Source: Effrenium voratum
Taxonomy: Eukaryota; Sar; Dinophyceae; Suessiales; Symbiodiniaceae
Assembly (NCBI GenBank): GCA_963377175.1
Contig: CAUJNA010000494.1
Coordinates: forward strand, 76,001 to 140,000
Length of the DNA stretch: 64,000 bases
Direction of reading: 5' to 3'
Shown: one piece after another, positions 1-9,602 of the stretch
Layout: each line of letters begins with the position of its first letter
Numbering within the stretch: the stretch's first letter is position 1
Notes under the pieces: generated by a model
Seen by the model: only the letters and a program-made list of their open reading frames with translations
Told to the model about the DNA's origin: nothing
Databases searched by the model: none
Position numbers and translations under genes: made by a program

Positions 1-472
1 ACTTGAATGAATGCTGAGCCTTGCATGGACAGGATGCCTGGAGTGCAAAAGAAATTAAACGGTAGAAGCTACCTCTCTGTCCGACCAACGTGCCACACAA
101 ACAAACACACCTGCACTACAGAACAAATGTCCATCGGTCAAATGGACTGCGGACCAAGATTGCTCTTTCCTTCCACACAGACAGGAACGTGAGGAAATCG
201 GAGCCCAAACCACAAGAACATTGCACGTTCATCTTGTCTCTTCCGACGGGTACAAGGGGCTCATCAGGCTACTCGTCCACGATAGACGATTTGCAAATCA
301 AAGCCAAAAGAAGCTTCTCCCAAGGGCGCTCTTTCTCCACACTCATCGATCTGCTGCTTTTCGAGCGATTGGAAGGATTAAGTTCAACCCCCCCCCCCCC
401 CCCGGGTGCGATTGATGCACGAACTAACAGCACTGCACCTCCCCGCAGCCTCTTGCAAGAAGAGGGCCAGGA

Positions 473-507
<35 letters not shown>

Positions 508-1091
508 CAGAGACATAGACAGAGACAGAGACACAGACAGACACCGACAGAAACAGACAGAGACAAACAAAGAAGGGACAAACAGAAAAGAGACAGACAC
601 GCAGACAAAGAGGACAAAGCAACAATATGAATCAACAGCGTAACTTTCAATAAGAAAGCTGGCCAGTTCGATGCCAACCGCAAATGCATGCAGCACACTG
701 GCCTCCGAGGATGTCTGACTCCCATCTGCTCTCCTGCAAATACATTTGCAGGTCAATGCTTCTAACAAGACTCGCTCGGAAGAGCATGACGGAAGCATCC
801 AGCAGCAACTGAAAACGTACGGATGACTACAAATACCTCCAAATGCTTCTTTGATATCTATGCGCAGCATGTCAAACTCAAGTCCCAAAGGGTAGGTCAT
901 TCACCCATTCCTGCGCTCACCAATGATCCCAAGCGTCCGCCGCATTTTTTTGGATTTCAGCTGCTCTTGGCGGGAAGTGCTCGCACCCACACCGTGTCAT
1001 GGGAAGTGCTCGCACCCACAGCGCGTCACGTGCACCCTTACATAGGAAGTGTGCAAGCTCCGTGTTGTTTTTTCCCCCGCACGCACGGGAC
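1..1091. other. host flank, no gene recognised
   Basis: No supportable coding exon is visible here. The stretch holds a poly-C run near 390-403 and a GA-rich microsatellite drifting into GACA repeats (about 474-590), which generates long artefactual open frames on both strands. A 20-bp direct repeat beginning GGGAAGTGCTCGCACCCACA occurs twice around 971-1011. Confidence 0.6.
474..590. repeat. GA/GACA microsatellite
   Basis: A run of GA dinucleotides grades into CAGAGA and CAGACA repeats. It is simple-sequence DNA; open frames across it are compositional artefacts. Confidence 0.9.
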
Positions 1092-1258
1092 TCAAGATCC
1101 AGGCCTTTCAGGCCATTTGAATGCCCCGATGGCCCGATCGCCGGATCGGCGCCTGTAGACCGGCTTCCCGTGGTTCGAGGAATGTGGCTGGTACTCGCCG
1201 CAAATGATGCCTCTCACCTCGCGGTCTTCGGGCCCGAAAACCTCTTTGGGGATCTTGT
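1092..1258 (-). CDS. probable host exon with NHGKPVY motif
   Basis: Read on the minus strand, this segment gives a run beginning around EVFGPEDREVRGIICGEY, followed by SSNHGKPVYRR. The pattern G-x-Y plus N-H-G-[RK]-P-V-Y is one I associate with a short repeated domain common in predicted dinoflagellate proteins (family memory, not checked by search). Only one exon is visible. Neighbouring exons, the start and the end were not located, and no function can be given. GC-rich composition agrees with the host and not with the viral insert. Confidence 0.4.
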
Positions 1259-3488
1259 TTGCTGGGCACGTCAAAAGGAATGGGACCACTGGTACTGTTT
1301 CAAAGGAAAGCAACGCAACTACTAACGCTGCCGTCTAGAAGACATCCAACTCACTCTGACAGACAGCAAAACGCTCGAATTCTATCCACAGCTTTTGCTC
1401 GAAGTCGGTGTCAAAGTTCTCCGAAAGTTGCAGGTCCATGCTCATGAAAGGAGGAAAGCCCCAATAGCAACCAGCCCTTGGCAGTCTTAGGCCTTGCATA
1501 CTCGTTGAGGCTTAAAACCCCCACAAGCCAATCCCAACGTGTTCAAAGCACTGAGCCCAAGGACCCACCGGACGGTTCTTGCACCCGGGGCGCCCTGCCG
1601 CAGATTGAGTGCAGCCCGAGACTCTGAGGCGCCGTGCCGACCTGAAAGGCGCGGGATGGTCCAATGGCTTCCTTTGAGCCTTCATGGTCTCATTGGTTTC
1701 GTAGCCCTTCATGCTCCTATGGCCTAAGTACCAATAGGCCGAATCCATCCATAAATGCTGAACAAACGTGCCACGGTCGGAAGTTGCTGGCAGATCAGGG
1801 TTGGGAGGCGCATCACAGTCTCAACAAAGCCCGTTGGAGTCAGCATTGCACCCATGCCCCAAGTCAAAACCACCGGCTATGGGGCCGCAGGTTGTCTCAG
1901 TTTCGTTTCCGCACCCAAGTCTGGGTGGTTACAGAAGTGCGCACCCCTGATTTCCACAAACAAAACAACTGCCACAACGCACAGAGCGCCGCTCTGCTTA
2001 TGCGGACCTCCTGTGAAGATACTGCTTGCCTTACACCCCTGCAGCTGAGCAGCGCCGGCGCCGGCGCCGGCTCCTTGGCCTGTCAAATTGTGCGGATACC
2101 GCGATGGACAGGGGAAAATCAGTGTCCTCAACATGTTCCTCCCAAATTGGCCGCAGACTACTGACTACTATGCCGAAGTTCTGTACTTCTACGCGGCGAA
2201 ACGGTTTCGAAACTGAGGTCCAGAGAGGCTGTGGGTCTTCCCGAGCACCTGCTTTGAACTCTGACGCTGTCGGCTACCCGATCTTCTCCAAGCGCTTCAC
2301 GAAGGCAGAACTTGCACTAGAGCCAGGTGCCCCCCCGGCCTCATTGGTCTCTGACTCCGACTCCGAAGAGCTGCTCTTGGAGCCTGAAACGACTGGTGGC
2401 TGGTGCGCATTGAAGCCGATTGAAGTGAAAGCCTCTTGTTGGGTGCAACAAATGCGTTGGGTGCAAGAGTAGCATCGGCATCTCCCTTCAGCCCCCCCAC
2501 CCCCGCGCCTTGGTCATGCTGCTCGCCCTGGGCAGCCCAGTTTCGACGACTGCTGTTGGACGTTTTGAGGCGGTCGCAAATCCAAACCGAATCTTGATGC
2601 CTCCAGAAAATCCATGACTTGGCAACGGCCAGGAGTTTGGCATCCAAGATAAAGTGCGTTCCTGTTATGCAAACTCTTAGAAGCTGGTCTAGTTTGGCAG
2701 GCCGCTGAGTCAGCCACTGAAAACTTGCGGCACGCCCAAGGCAATGGCTTTCCTGTGGGACCGCCTTCTACCAAGCACTCAGCTCCCTGATGTTTCCGCA
2801 AAGCACTGTGCGACTTGTCTTTGTGCTTCTCACCGCCTACAACCACGGTTGAAAACGAAAACATGCCCCAACGCGCCTCTCCGTGGGCAATGAGCACAGC
2901 TCGGACTTTGCCCTGTGCACGCTGTCTCTCCGATCGCCCAGCGCATTCATTTGCTTCACCCCGCCCCCCGCCCCACCCCCCCCCACCAGTTTCAGCATTC
3001 CTGGCGCATGGCAAAGGCTCCAGCATGTTTTGCTCATTCCTCCGCATATGTTCATGCTTGCCACACCTCGTTCCGCGGCTTCAGAGTCGCCGCAGCGCCC
3101 CGCCCTCAGCCAGTGTTGGCACATGGGGCGGCTACGTCGCGCTTGACCTTTTGACCGTTTGTTCTTTCTCCCTTTGGCGGTACGAATGGTTGAGGGCCAT
3201 CCAGAAAAGCTGCAAGTTCTTGTTTCTGCCCTTAGAGGCGCCACATGCTCGGGAATTCATCAGATCAATCAGAGAAACACATGGAAGAGGTCTTACGTGT
3301 CTTCAAGGCATCTCAGGCGTTTGCAACAAAACAGCAGGTGCCAGCCTAACGCCAATTCCTATGAGCCTGGCGAAATAGAAAAGTGCTGCGCAAGGCAACT
3401 CAGCATGTGTGTGGTTTTTTGAATTTGGTGTTGGTATGTTCAGGAGATTATTGACCAACTCTGTGGTGTTGAAAAAGACAGACACCCA
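1259..3488. other. host DNA left of the insert, no gene recognised
   Basis: GC-rich host sequence with several open frames but no protein family I recognise and no convincing exon chain. It ends at the TAGGGA that abuts the viral element. Confidence 0.5.
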
Positions 3489-3494
3489 TAGGGA
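3489..3494. repeat. left copy of target-site duplication
   Basis: TAGGGA precedes the left terminal inverted repeat and recurs immediately after the right one at 23723-23728. The last A overlaps the first base of the inverted repeat, so the duplication is 5 or 6 bp. That size fits insertion by the element's rve integrase, since Polintons typically make 5-6 bp duplications. Confidence 0.8.
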
Positions 3495-3934
3495 GTAGTG
3501 GAGGGCCACGCCCAGCAATAAATTGCTTTCATACATACCCCCCACCCTACATTTTTTTTCATCTTCCATCTTCTACCCTTATTTGTTTTCATCATTTTTC
3601 TACATTCCTTTCTGTCCATCTCATCCGTTTTTTTATCATCATTTTTCCAAAATTTTCGCCACCCTTTTCTCCTTTCTCCTCGCCTCATTCATTTCACCAA
3701 CTACCCTCCAAAATGTCATTTCCTCAATCTCCTCGCCTCATCCATTTCAAAAAAAGAAATTTTGCAAAATATATTGCAAAAAATATTTGTCATCAAAAAA
3801 ATATTTGAACTGTCTAAAAACGATTTGTCCATTTCCCGGACAAAAAATAGAACAGCAACAACATCACTCCCTCCTTCGTTTCATCAGTTTCATCGTATAT
3901 TTTTTTGGGGCGTGGCGCTCCTTGTAGGATTTTA
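3494..3934 (+). repeat. left terminal inverted repeat
   Basis: The outer end AGTAGTGGAGGGCCACGCCC matches in reverse complement the right end at 23722. Similarity continues to GTAGGATTTTA, about 441 bp, with scattered substitutions and an extra 8 bp relative to the right copy near 3865. The interior is pyrimidine-rich on the plus strand. A GGAGSGCCACGCCC motif occurs at the outer end (3500-3513) and inverted at the inner end (3908-3921), so the repeat is itself bounded by an inverted pair. The open frame inside (about 134 codons) is duplicated in the other repeat, is low-complexity, and is not called a gene. Confidence 0.92.
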
Positions 3935-3949
3935 TCTTCAATATATAAA

Positions 3950-4010
3950 ACGCTATACTTACATTATAATTATAACATATAAGGGTATAAATGTTATAAT
4001 CATAGTATGG
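3950..4010. promoter_or_regulatory. left-arm repeated intergenic block, copy 1 (partial)
   Basis: AT-rich sequence with ATAATTATAACATATAAGGG recurs at about 4500-4550 and, diverged, at 5280-5325. Each copy lies just downstream of a left-arm minus-strand gene, so it may hold the 3' end and termination signals of the unit. Confidence 0.5.
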
Positions 4011-4017
4011 GTTTAAT

Positions 4018-4435
4018 CTATCTTATATTCAAGTAATAATATTTATCAAGCTCATGCTCGTAAAATAATTGCACAGCATTAATATTTATGTAATATCGAT
4101 TCCTGATTTTTTGGTATTTAAATATATGATTCAATAACTGATAGTTGAATACTGAGAATGTTGAACGCTTAAACCGAAAACGATAAGTAGACATAATTGG
4201 ATATACTTCTTTTCGCGGAACTAATTTAGTTTCTATATTATTTATTGCCTGAATAAACTTATTGTATATTTGGGCTTTTTCTTCTGCCCTTCTTTTCTCT
4301 TCTTCTACCTGTTTAGTTTTACATTCCTTGCATAATATTAAACTTGTATCACTTGTCGGAAAAATCATCATGAACGTGTGTTTCTTCCACGCATCCACAA
4401 TTCTTAGTTTCTCTTGATGTTAAAGTCCATCCCAT
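4018..4435 (-). pseudogene. Cys-motif protein, left-arm paralog 1 (frame-disrupted)
   Basis: I do not recognise the family. The long frame ends at 4018 and contains a CKEC pair followed by a charged helix rich in E, K and R. In that frame the first ATG is only at about 4371. By position relative to the conserved promoter block, the start should be the ATG at 4435 (Met-Gly-Trp). That frame reads through a CGC pair and an HVH segment, then stops within about 28 codons. The two frames overlap, and together they would give the layout of the two neighbouring genes: an early C-x-C, then a C-x2-C, then a helical body. I infer one gene broken by a small indel between about 4350 and 4395. An alternative is two overlapping short genes. 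Confidence 0.5.
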
Positions 4436-4439
4436 ATTT

Positions 4440-4555
4440 ACTATAATATATATAGTTGTTATTTCTTTAAATACTTTTTACAAGAAATAAAAATAAATAT
4501 TGAAATATAATTATAACATATAAGGGTATAAATGTTATTATTATAGTATGATTAA
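4440..4555 (-). promoter_or_regulatory. duplicated promoter block with TATTTAAAGAAATA box
   Basis: The plus strand shows TATTTCTTTAAATA at 4460-4473, which is TATTTAAAGAAATA on the coding strand. It lies about 25 bp upstream of the start at 4435, with a TATATATTATAG run between. The same architecture recurs upstream of the genes starting at 5206 and 5848. Confidence 0.65.
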
Positions 4556-4558
4556 GAA

Positions 4559-5206
4559 TTATGGGTTACATTTATAGTCAGGAAAAATGTCTTCAAATAC
4601 GTAATCTACATATTTATCAATATCGCCAATGTCTATATATTTGATATTGTCTTTTCCTATTATTGAATAAATATATTCCCAGAAAAACAAATTAACTAGT
4701 AGCCATACTTGATATTTAGTGTTGTAGTAAAACCATACATGATATTTAGTTATTCTAAATTCATTCAAGACCTCGTTTATTTTATCTTTACTTAATAAAT
4801 GCCAATCAATCGCATCAAACATGCGTCGAATTTTTTTAACAAATGCTTTATATGGTTTAATTGCGCTTGTCCCTCCAAACCTTTTAATCAAATCTTTATT
4901 ATTGAAGAACTCATCAATTTCTTTTTCAAATGACTTTCTTGCAATTTTATGACAAAAATATACAGGAAATCTTTTGTGATATTTCATAAAGAATTTCAAT
5001 TGTAATTGAAACTTTGTATATCCCTTATCCTTATATTGTTCAACAAAAAACTTTTCAAGGTCTCTTGTTATACAGCATTGATTACAATATACATCATATT
5101 CACTTATTTTACTACACAGATTAGCAGGTAATAACTTATACAATGTTATATTAACATCATTCCTTTTAGTTGTACAACATTCGCAATTTGAATAATTACA
5201 TAACAT
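4559..5206 (-). CDS. Cys-motif protein, left-arm paralog 2
   Basis: This gene of about 215 codons has no recognised family. It begins with ATG at 5206; the frame also extends two codons to a GTG, unlikely to be used in a eukaryote. The N-terminus carries a CECC cluster near residue 10, then about 25 residues on a Leu-rich segment, then CNQCC, suggesting a small zinc-binding module. The body is long, charged and helical, with many aromatic residues. It follows paralog 1, shares its promoter block, and precedes paralog 3. The N-terminal Cys spacing resembles that of the gene at 5324-5848, so the three look like a diverged tandem family. Role unknown; the position beside the terminal repeat and integrase suggests an accessory or early function. 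Confidence 0.7.
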   Translation of the reverse strand: MLCNYSNCECCTTKRNDVNITLYKLLPANLCSKISEYDVYCNQCCITRDLEKFFVEQYKDKGYTKFQLQLKFFMKYHKRFPVYFCHKIARKSFEKEIDEFFNNKDLIKRFGGTSAIKPYKAFVKKIRRMFDAIDWHLLSKDKINEVLNEFRITKYHVWFYYNTKYQVWLLVNLFFWEYIYSIIGKDNIKYIDIGDIDKYVDYVFEDIFPDYKCNP

Positions 5207-5215
5207 TTCCACTGT

Positions 5216-5325
5216 AATATATATAGTGTTTATTTCTTTAAATACTTTTTTACAAGAAATAAAATTACATATTGAAATATAATTATAACATATAATAGTT
5301 TACATGTTATTATTATATTATGATT
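5216..5325 (-). promoter_or_regulatory. duplicated promoter block, copy 2
   Basis: TATTTCTTTAAATA lies at 5231-5244 (TATTTAAAGAAATA on the minus strand), about 25 bp upstream of the ATG at 5206. It is embedded in a segment closely similar to 4440-4555, including CAAGAAATAAAA and ATTGAAATATAATTATAACA. Confidence 0.65.
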
Positions 5326-5848
5326 ATAATTTAAGTTCAGGATAATAATTTAATTGATACATCTTACCTCTTTCATACATCATTTTAAAAATAATATTAG
5401 TATCTCTCACTGTATTTTTAACATTAAACTTTTCACTTTCAATATGTGATTTAATGATTGTTTTTACATCAAACCCTTCTTTTCTTTGATACTCCAACAT
5501 CCATAATATGTAGTCAATTATTTCATACTTTTTCTTACTGATTTTCATAAATGCTCTAACATAATCATAAGGTGGTATTTTATACACAGTTAAAAATATT
5601 AAAATGTCATCTTCAACAATTCTTTCATTAAACCTTTTAATATCCAAATTACATTCGATTGCTTCTTGGTAATATCTCCAATTTCTACAAATTTTACATA
5701 AATTTTCTTTACCCAAAGAATAATCAATAATATTATTAACTATTCCATTAGGTAAATTCAATTTATATAATTCCATATTTTCCTTTTTGAAGTGGCAACA
5801 ATCGTAGCATTTCTTATTGATATAATTATTGATTTCGGTTTCCATCAT
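5324..5848 (-). CDS. Cys-motif protein, left-arm paralog 3
   Basis: This 174-residue protein starts Met-Met-Glu. It shows CYDCC near residue 14, a LYKLNLPNGI segment and CKIC near residue 53, the same order of Cys pairs and Leu-Pro segment as the neighbour at 4559. The remainder is helical and charged. The arrangement suggests a zinc-stabilised N-terminal domain followed by a helical bundle. I know of no named family. It is transcribed away from the integrase side with its own TATTTAAAGAAATA box (5877-5890), so it is probably a separate transcription unit. Confidence 0.75.
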   Translation of the reverse strand: MMETEINNYINKKCYDCCHFKKENMELYKLNLPNGIVNNIIDYSLGKENLCKICRNWRYYQEAIECNLDIKRFNERIVEDDILIFLTVYKIPPYDYVRAFMKISKKKYEIIDYILWMLEYQRKEGFDVKTIIKSHIESEKFNVKNTVRDTNIIFKMMYERGKMYQLNYYPELKL

Positions 5849-5876
5849 TTCTATTATAATATATATATATAGTTTT

Positions 5877-5890
5877 TATTTCTTTAAATA
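5877..5890 (-). promoter_or_regulatory. TATTTAAAGAAATA promoter box of paralog 3
   Basis: Reverse complement of TATTTCTTTAAATA, about 30 bp before the ATG at 5848, followed by an alternating TA run. Same spacing as in the two neighbouring copies. Confidence 0.6.
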
Positions 5891-5910
5891 CTTTTTTCCA
5901 AGAAACAAAT

Positions 5911-6819
5911 TTATACCTTTAATAACTCATGTCTCAAAAATGCCCTGTCATAATTTTCAATATAATAATATTCCTGTCCTAACTTCTTTTCAATCTTTGC
6001 TATTTTGTAGGTTTGTTTAGTCCATACTCCTACTCTCTCCTTTTCGTTTGGTCTCCTTTTCCTGAATATCTTAACTTCATTTCCTACATTTAAATCTGGA
6101 TAAACTCTATTTCTTTTGGCTTTCATACCTAAATTTAAACTCACTTCTAATTGATGTTTAGGCTTTCTTGCTTCTGACGGTGTTAAGCCGTGCGAAGTGT
6201 GCTTTATTCCATTGTTATAAGTTAATATAATCTCGTGTATGTAGTCTGTCCATTGAATAACCTTTCCTTTTTTCTCATCGTTTTCAACCCTCTTATACAA
6301 GCTATCTTTAAACGTCCTTATCGCCCTCTCCGCAAATGCTGGGTGTCCTCTGGTTCTGTGCAACTCTATTTTTTCATCCTTCAAGAAATCTATAACACTT
6401 TGATTGTTATAAGCTCCTTCATCGTCAATATAAATTAGTTTGGGCTTTCCATCCATTTTTTTAATACATTCCATCAGTCCTGCTAAAATGTCCGCTGGCT
6501 GTTTTGACATAAGCGGGACAACAACCATATACTTAGAAAATATGTCAATACACATCATGCCAACTTTCATTTTTTGTTTAGGGATATCATTAATGAAAAA
6601 TAAATCAATTTGAAACTCATAATATGCGTTAGGAGCTACAAATGAATTCTGTCCTCTTGGCTTGGCTTTCTGTTCTACATTCTTCCTAAAAAACTCATTA
6701 ATATCGTTTATAGTTATTGTGTTATCCTTTTTTCTTGCTTCTTGTAAAGTGCGGTTCTTTGACCCGAAGCCTCCCTTATCATAATAAACATTATTAATAA
6801 TATCTTGCTTAGATGCCAT
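5911..6819 (-). CDS. retroviral-type (rve, DDE) integrase
   Basis: This 302-residue protein is predicted to insert the linear viral genome into host DNA by strand transfer and so create the short flanking duplication. The N-terminal segment has the YYDKGGFGSKNRTLQEAR pattern that I associate with Polinton/PLV integrases. The catalytic core shows D72 (in FQIDLFF), D132 or D133 (in IYIDDEGAYNN) and E164 (in FAERAIRTF), the expected D,D-x(about 31)-E arrangement. A C-terminal SH3/chromo-like beta segment follows (VGNEVKIF, about residues 248-300). Length fits the family. It lies just downstream of the replication gene on the same strand, with only about 17 bp between them, so the two may be co-transcribed. 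The frame is intact. Confidence 0.93.
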   Translation of the reverse strand: MASKQDIINNVYYDKGGFGSKNRTLQEARKKDNTITINDINEFFRKNVEQKAKPRGQNSFVAPNAYYEFQIDLFFINDIPKQKMKVGMMCIDIFSKYMVVVPLMSKQPADILAGLMECIKKMDGKPKLIYIDDEGAYNNQSVIDFLKDEKIELHRTRGHPAFAERAIRTFKDSLYKRVENDEKKGKVIQWTDYIHEIILTYNNGIKHTSHGLTPSEARKPKHQLEVSLNLGMKAKRNRVYPDLNVGNEVKIFRKRRPNEKERVGVWTKQTYKIAKIEKKLGQEYYYIENYDRAFLRHELLKV

Positions 6820-6836
6820 ATAAAATAAGATAGATA

Positions 6837-7649
6837 TTATTTTTCCCGGCGATTACAGTTTAAACAGTAAGATATACAGTTTTCCTTATGATGGGCATAA
6901 TCGTTGTTTATTCTTTGGGCGGTCATATTGCTATTTATTACTCCATTATTTATTTCTATGTCAAAAACTGAACTGCATTTACAACATCTGGTATTAAGCC
7001 TGTCAAATAACCATTTGACATCAATATATTGTTTGTTGTCTATCTCTCTCTCTGCTTTCATGTCTTGTAATTTATATTGTTTAATCTTATGTTCTAAATA
7101 TCTGGTTAATTGTGCTTCATTTAAGTCAGTATCATCTACGTCTGCTTTGAAAAACTTGACTCTATTGATATCTCTGCATCTCGTGAGGGCTGTCCAAATC
7201 CACTCACGGCTGACCAAATGTGATTTATCCCATTCGTGTATAGTAATGCTTTTATCTAGAGAAGCCCCTTGAGACGAATGACATGTAGCACAATACGCAT
7301 GTATAAAGTGCTTGTCTAAAGTCGTGGTGTTTGTCATGAATATAGTTTTACTTTTGATATCTTGGATTTCTACTTTCCAATCATCAATACTAATAATTTC
7401 ATAAGTAATATTTACATTAAACACCTGCCCCATTTCCTTTTTATAAACTCTGCATATCACATGCTCTCCAATCTCATATTTATCTGTCTTTCCTAAATTA
7501 TTTCTTACGGTCTTGCTTACCCATTTGCACCTAGCATTAGTATAGGCTATGTTATGCTCTCCTTCCATGATGTCGCTTGTAGTTTCAAAATGTTTATTTA
7601 CTATTTCCTTAATGGGCAGTTTATTTTTCCAAATGTCATTATATATATA
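6837..7649 (-). CDS. replication protein piece 4: SF1 helicase C-terminal half plus HNH-like tail
   Basis: The first ATG in this frame is at 7568, but similarity of layout suggests that the frame is entered from the TA tract near 7641-7650, reading NDIWKNKLPIKEIV before that ATG. It holds motif V-like AYCATCHSSQGASLDKS and motif VI-like WIWTALTRC, characteristic of Pif1/RecD-type SF1 helicases. The last about 60 residues contain CCKC, then RINNDYAHHKENC and CLNCN, a Cys/His pattern like the HNH-type zinc modules seen in giant-virus and PLV proteins. Alone it lacks the ATPase site, so it should be inactive unless joined to piece 3. Confidence 0.75.
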   Translation of the reverse strand, partial: YIYNDIWKNKLPIKEIVNKHFETTSDIMEGEHNIAYTNARCKWVSKTVRNNLGKTDKYEIGEHVICRVYKKEMGQVFNVNITYEIISIDDWKVEIQDIKSKTIFMTNTTTLDKHFIHAYCATCHSSQGASLDKSITIHEWDKSHLVSREWIWTALTRCRDINRVKFFKADVDDTDLNEAQLTRYLEHKIKQYKLQDMKAEREIDNKQYIDVKWLFDRLNTRCCKCSSVFDIEINNGVINSNMTAQRINNDYAHHKENCISYCLNCNRREK

Positions 7650-9597
7650 TCATTCAATTTAATTTTATCTTCTTCTGTCTTAAGTCTCTTAGATATCTTA
7701 AGATAAATCTTATATTTAAATATTTGATTAAGACAGTTGTTTAAATATGTCTCGTGGTCCTGGGTGTTAGTTAAATCAGCTATAGGTTTCAACTGCTTCC
7801 CGTCAGCAGTTCCTATAATTATCTTCTCTGGGTACGTATCCTTAAACTCCCTAACTCTGTTCAAAATATAATTGCTCGCCATACCTAGCTCATCAAACAC
7901 AATACAATTATAATCAGAATGGTCAAATGTCGGTAGTCTTTCTCCAGCTTCTATTGGAATACTGAAAAACTTGTTTAATGTTACGGCGTCGGCTTCGGTT
8001 TCTTGCTTCTGCTTGTTATTAGAACATACGAATAACACATTATAACCTAGATTTTTCATATATTCGCCTATATAACTCTTGCCGCTTCCAGCCAGTTTTG
8101 CTTTTATCAACACCGGATTACACGACACAATTTGCTCACAAATGCTTTTGGTGTCGTATTCGTCTTTAACACGAATTTTTACATTATTGTAAGTCGGAAT
8201 TTCTGATAACTCATTAACCTTGATTTTGTATATATCACTCGGTGGTGATACTTGTTTATTATCTTCAGCTCTCCATCCTCCCCTTTTGGTTGAAAACTTA
8301 ATCAATGTTTTGGCCTTGTCAATATTTTTCCTATCAATAATGAAGGCATCTGTTTTAACACTATGCACATTGATATTGTTGTTTTTCAATGTTTTATAAT
8401 CTTTATGCATTTTAAAATTATGTCGTTGCATGAGTAGCTCTTTAATATACCTAAAGCCATTGGTTAAGTCTTGTTTATGTGTCGTTGTCAATGTGTAATA
8501 TTTGACTTCTGATTCTTTCTCAACGTTTTTGATATCGTACTTTTTACCATCTATAATTTTATAACATTCACGACAATGATTGTGATAATACATATTATTT
8601 TTCCAAAATTTATATGTACCGTCATCAGAATTCCGGTACCTATCATCATCATTATCATGAGCCTTAAATTCTAAAACCCATCCCTCGCCTCTTTCCTGTT
8701 CTAATTCTTTAATATATTCATCTGTCATCTCTGTCAAAACCTTATTATCATAAAATCCACTGATCTGATTAATTCTTCCTCCATACAGATTTTGATGATA
8801 CAATGCTTCACTTAATGTATCAAATACTAAACTCTTCTGAGACTTGTTAGTTCCCTTTTCTAACAATCCGATATTTACATTCGAAATCAACTTCTTAACC
8901 TTGATGTCTTCACCTAAATTATTTGATATGTTAGTCTTCCATAGGTTATCAACTATACTTTTATAATCTACTTCATAAATCGAAGAAGGCTTTTTAAAAT
9001 ATAGAATTTCGACTTCGTCAATAAACTCTTCTAAAAACATGCCATATATTAAATTATATTGTTTATTAAAAAATAATGATGTTTGTTTTCCAGTAAACTT
9101 AACTAAGAATAAACATAATTCTCCCATGTTATTAAAATCATGTTTACCATACTCATAAGGCATCCAAATGTCAAATTGTTTAAACACTGGAATTTTTACG
9201 ATTTTAGTTAAATTATGTGTATATGCCTTGTTCTGGTCAATCTCTATATGTAATTCATTACTATGATAAAAGTAATGAAATTTACCAGCGGGTGCTACTG
9301 TCCTGCATGTGTTTAAAATTTCTACATCAATGTCATTATAATAAGATTTATGCAGTGGATTAAATAATGATTTATTGAATTCAAACATCGCCCTTGACAT
9401 CCTATTATAGGTGTCTTCAGTTTCTACTGTTATACTTGCATTGAAGGCATCAATCAAATTTTGTGTTTTTATCCTGTATGTAATTATTCTTTTCTTAATC
9501 TTGAATTGAAACATCAGCTCCGAAATGATACACGCACTAAATTTAATTTTCGGGTCATATCCCGCCTGCTTTGCTTGATAATACATTTTCGCCAAAT
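7601..9597 (-). CDS. replication protein piece 3: polymerase-like motifs and helicase ATPase core
   Basis: About 660 codons. The frame opens with NDLAK; the first ATG is at 9586, with no promoter box upstream, as expected of an internal fragment. Visible in order: EIDQNKAYTHNL (polymerase motif A-like), a segment ending QNLYGG (possible motif B), VHSVKTDAFII (motif C-like, first Asp replaced by Lys), then AGSGKS, a DE-box FDELGMA and GTADGKQLKP of an SF1 helicase. The join of polymerase-like and SF1 helicase regions in one chain is not the TV-Pol arrangement of other PLVs, as far as I recall. The piece ends 12 codons after the TA tract at 7641. Confidence 0.8.
7641..7650 (-). repeat. (TA)n tract at frameshift 3 of the replication gene
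   Basis: Ten bases of ATATATATAT separate the frame containing the Walker motifs from the frame containing helicase motifs V and VI. Removing one dinucleotide would align the frames. The upstream frame otherwise stops at 7601. Confidence 0.75.
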
Positions 9598-9602
9598 CAT
9601 TG

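Noticed and set aside
269..900. Long open frames on both strands across the left host flank
   Set aside because: They run through GA/GACA simple repeats and translate to Arg/Glu or Leu/Ser/Cys/Val repeats; compositional artefacts.
3523..3927. 134-codon frame in the left terminal repeat, mirrored at 23289-23693
   Set aside because: Pyrimidine-rich low-complexity translation (Phe/Ser/Pro/Ile), present only because the repeat is duplicated. The two copies diverge in their C-termini through an indel, and no promoter box precedes it.
7621..7650. Classical -1 ribosomal slippery heptamer at the helicase break
   Set aside because: No X_XXY_YYZ heptamer is in register near the junction, and the TA tract accounts for the shift.
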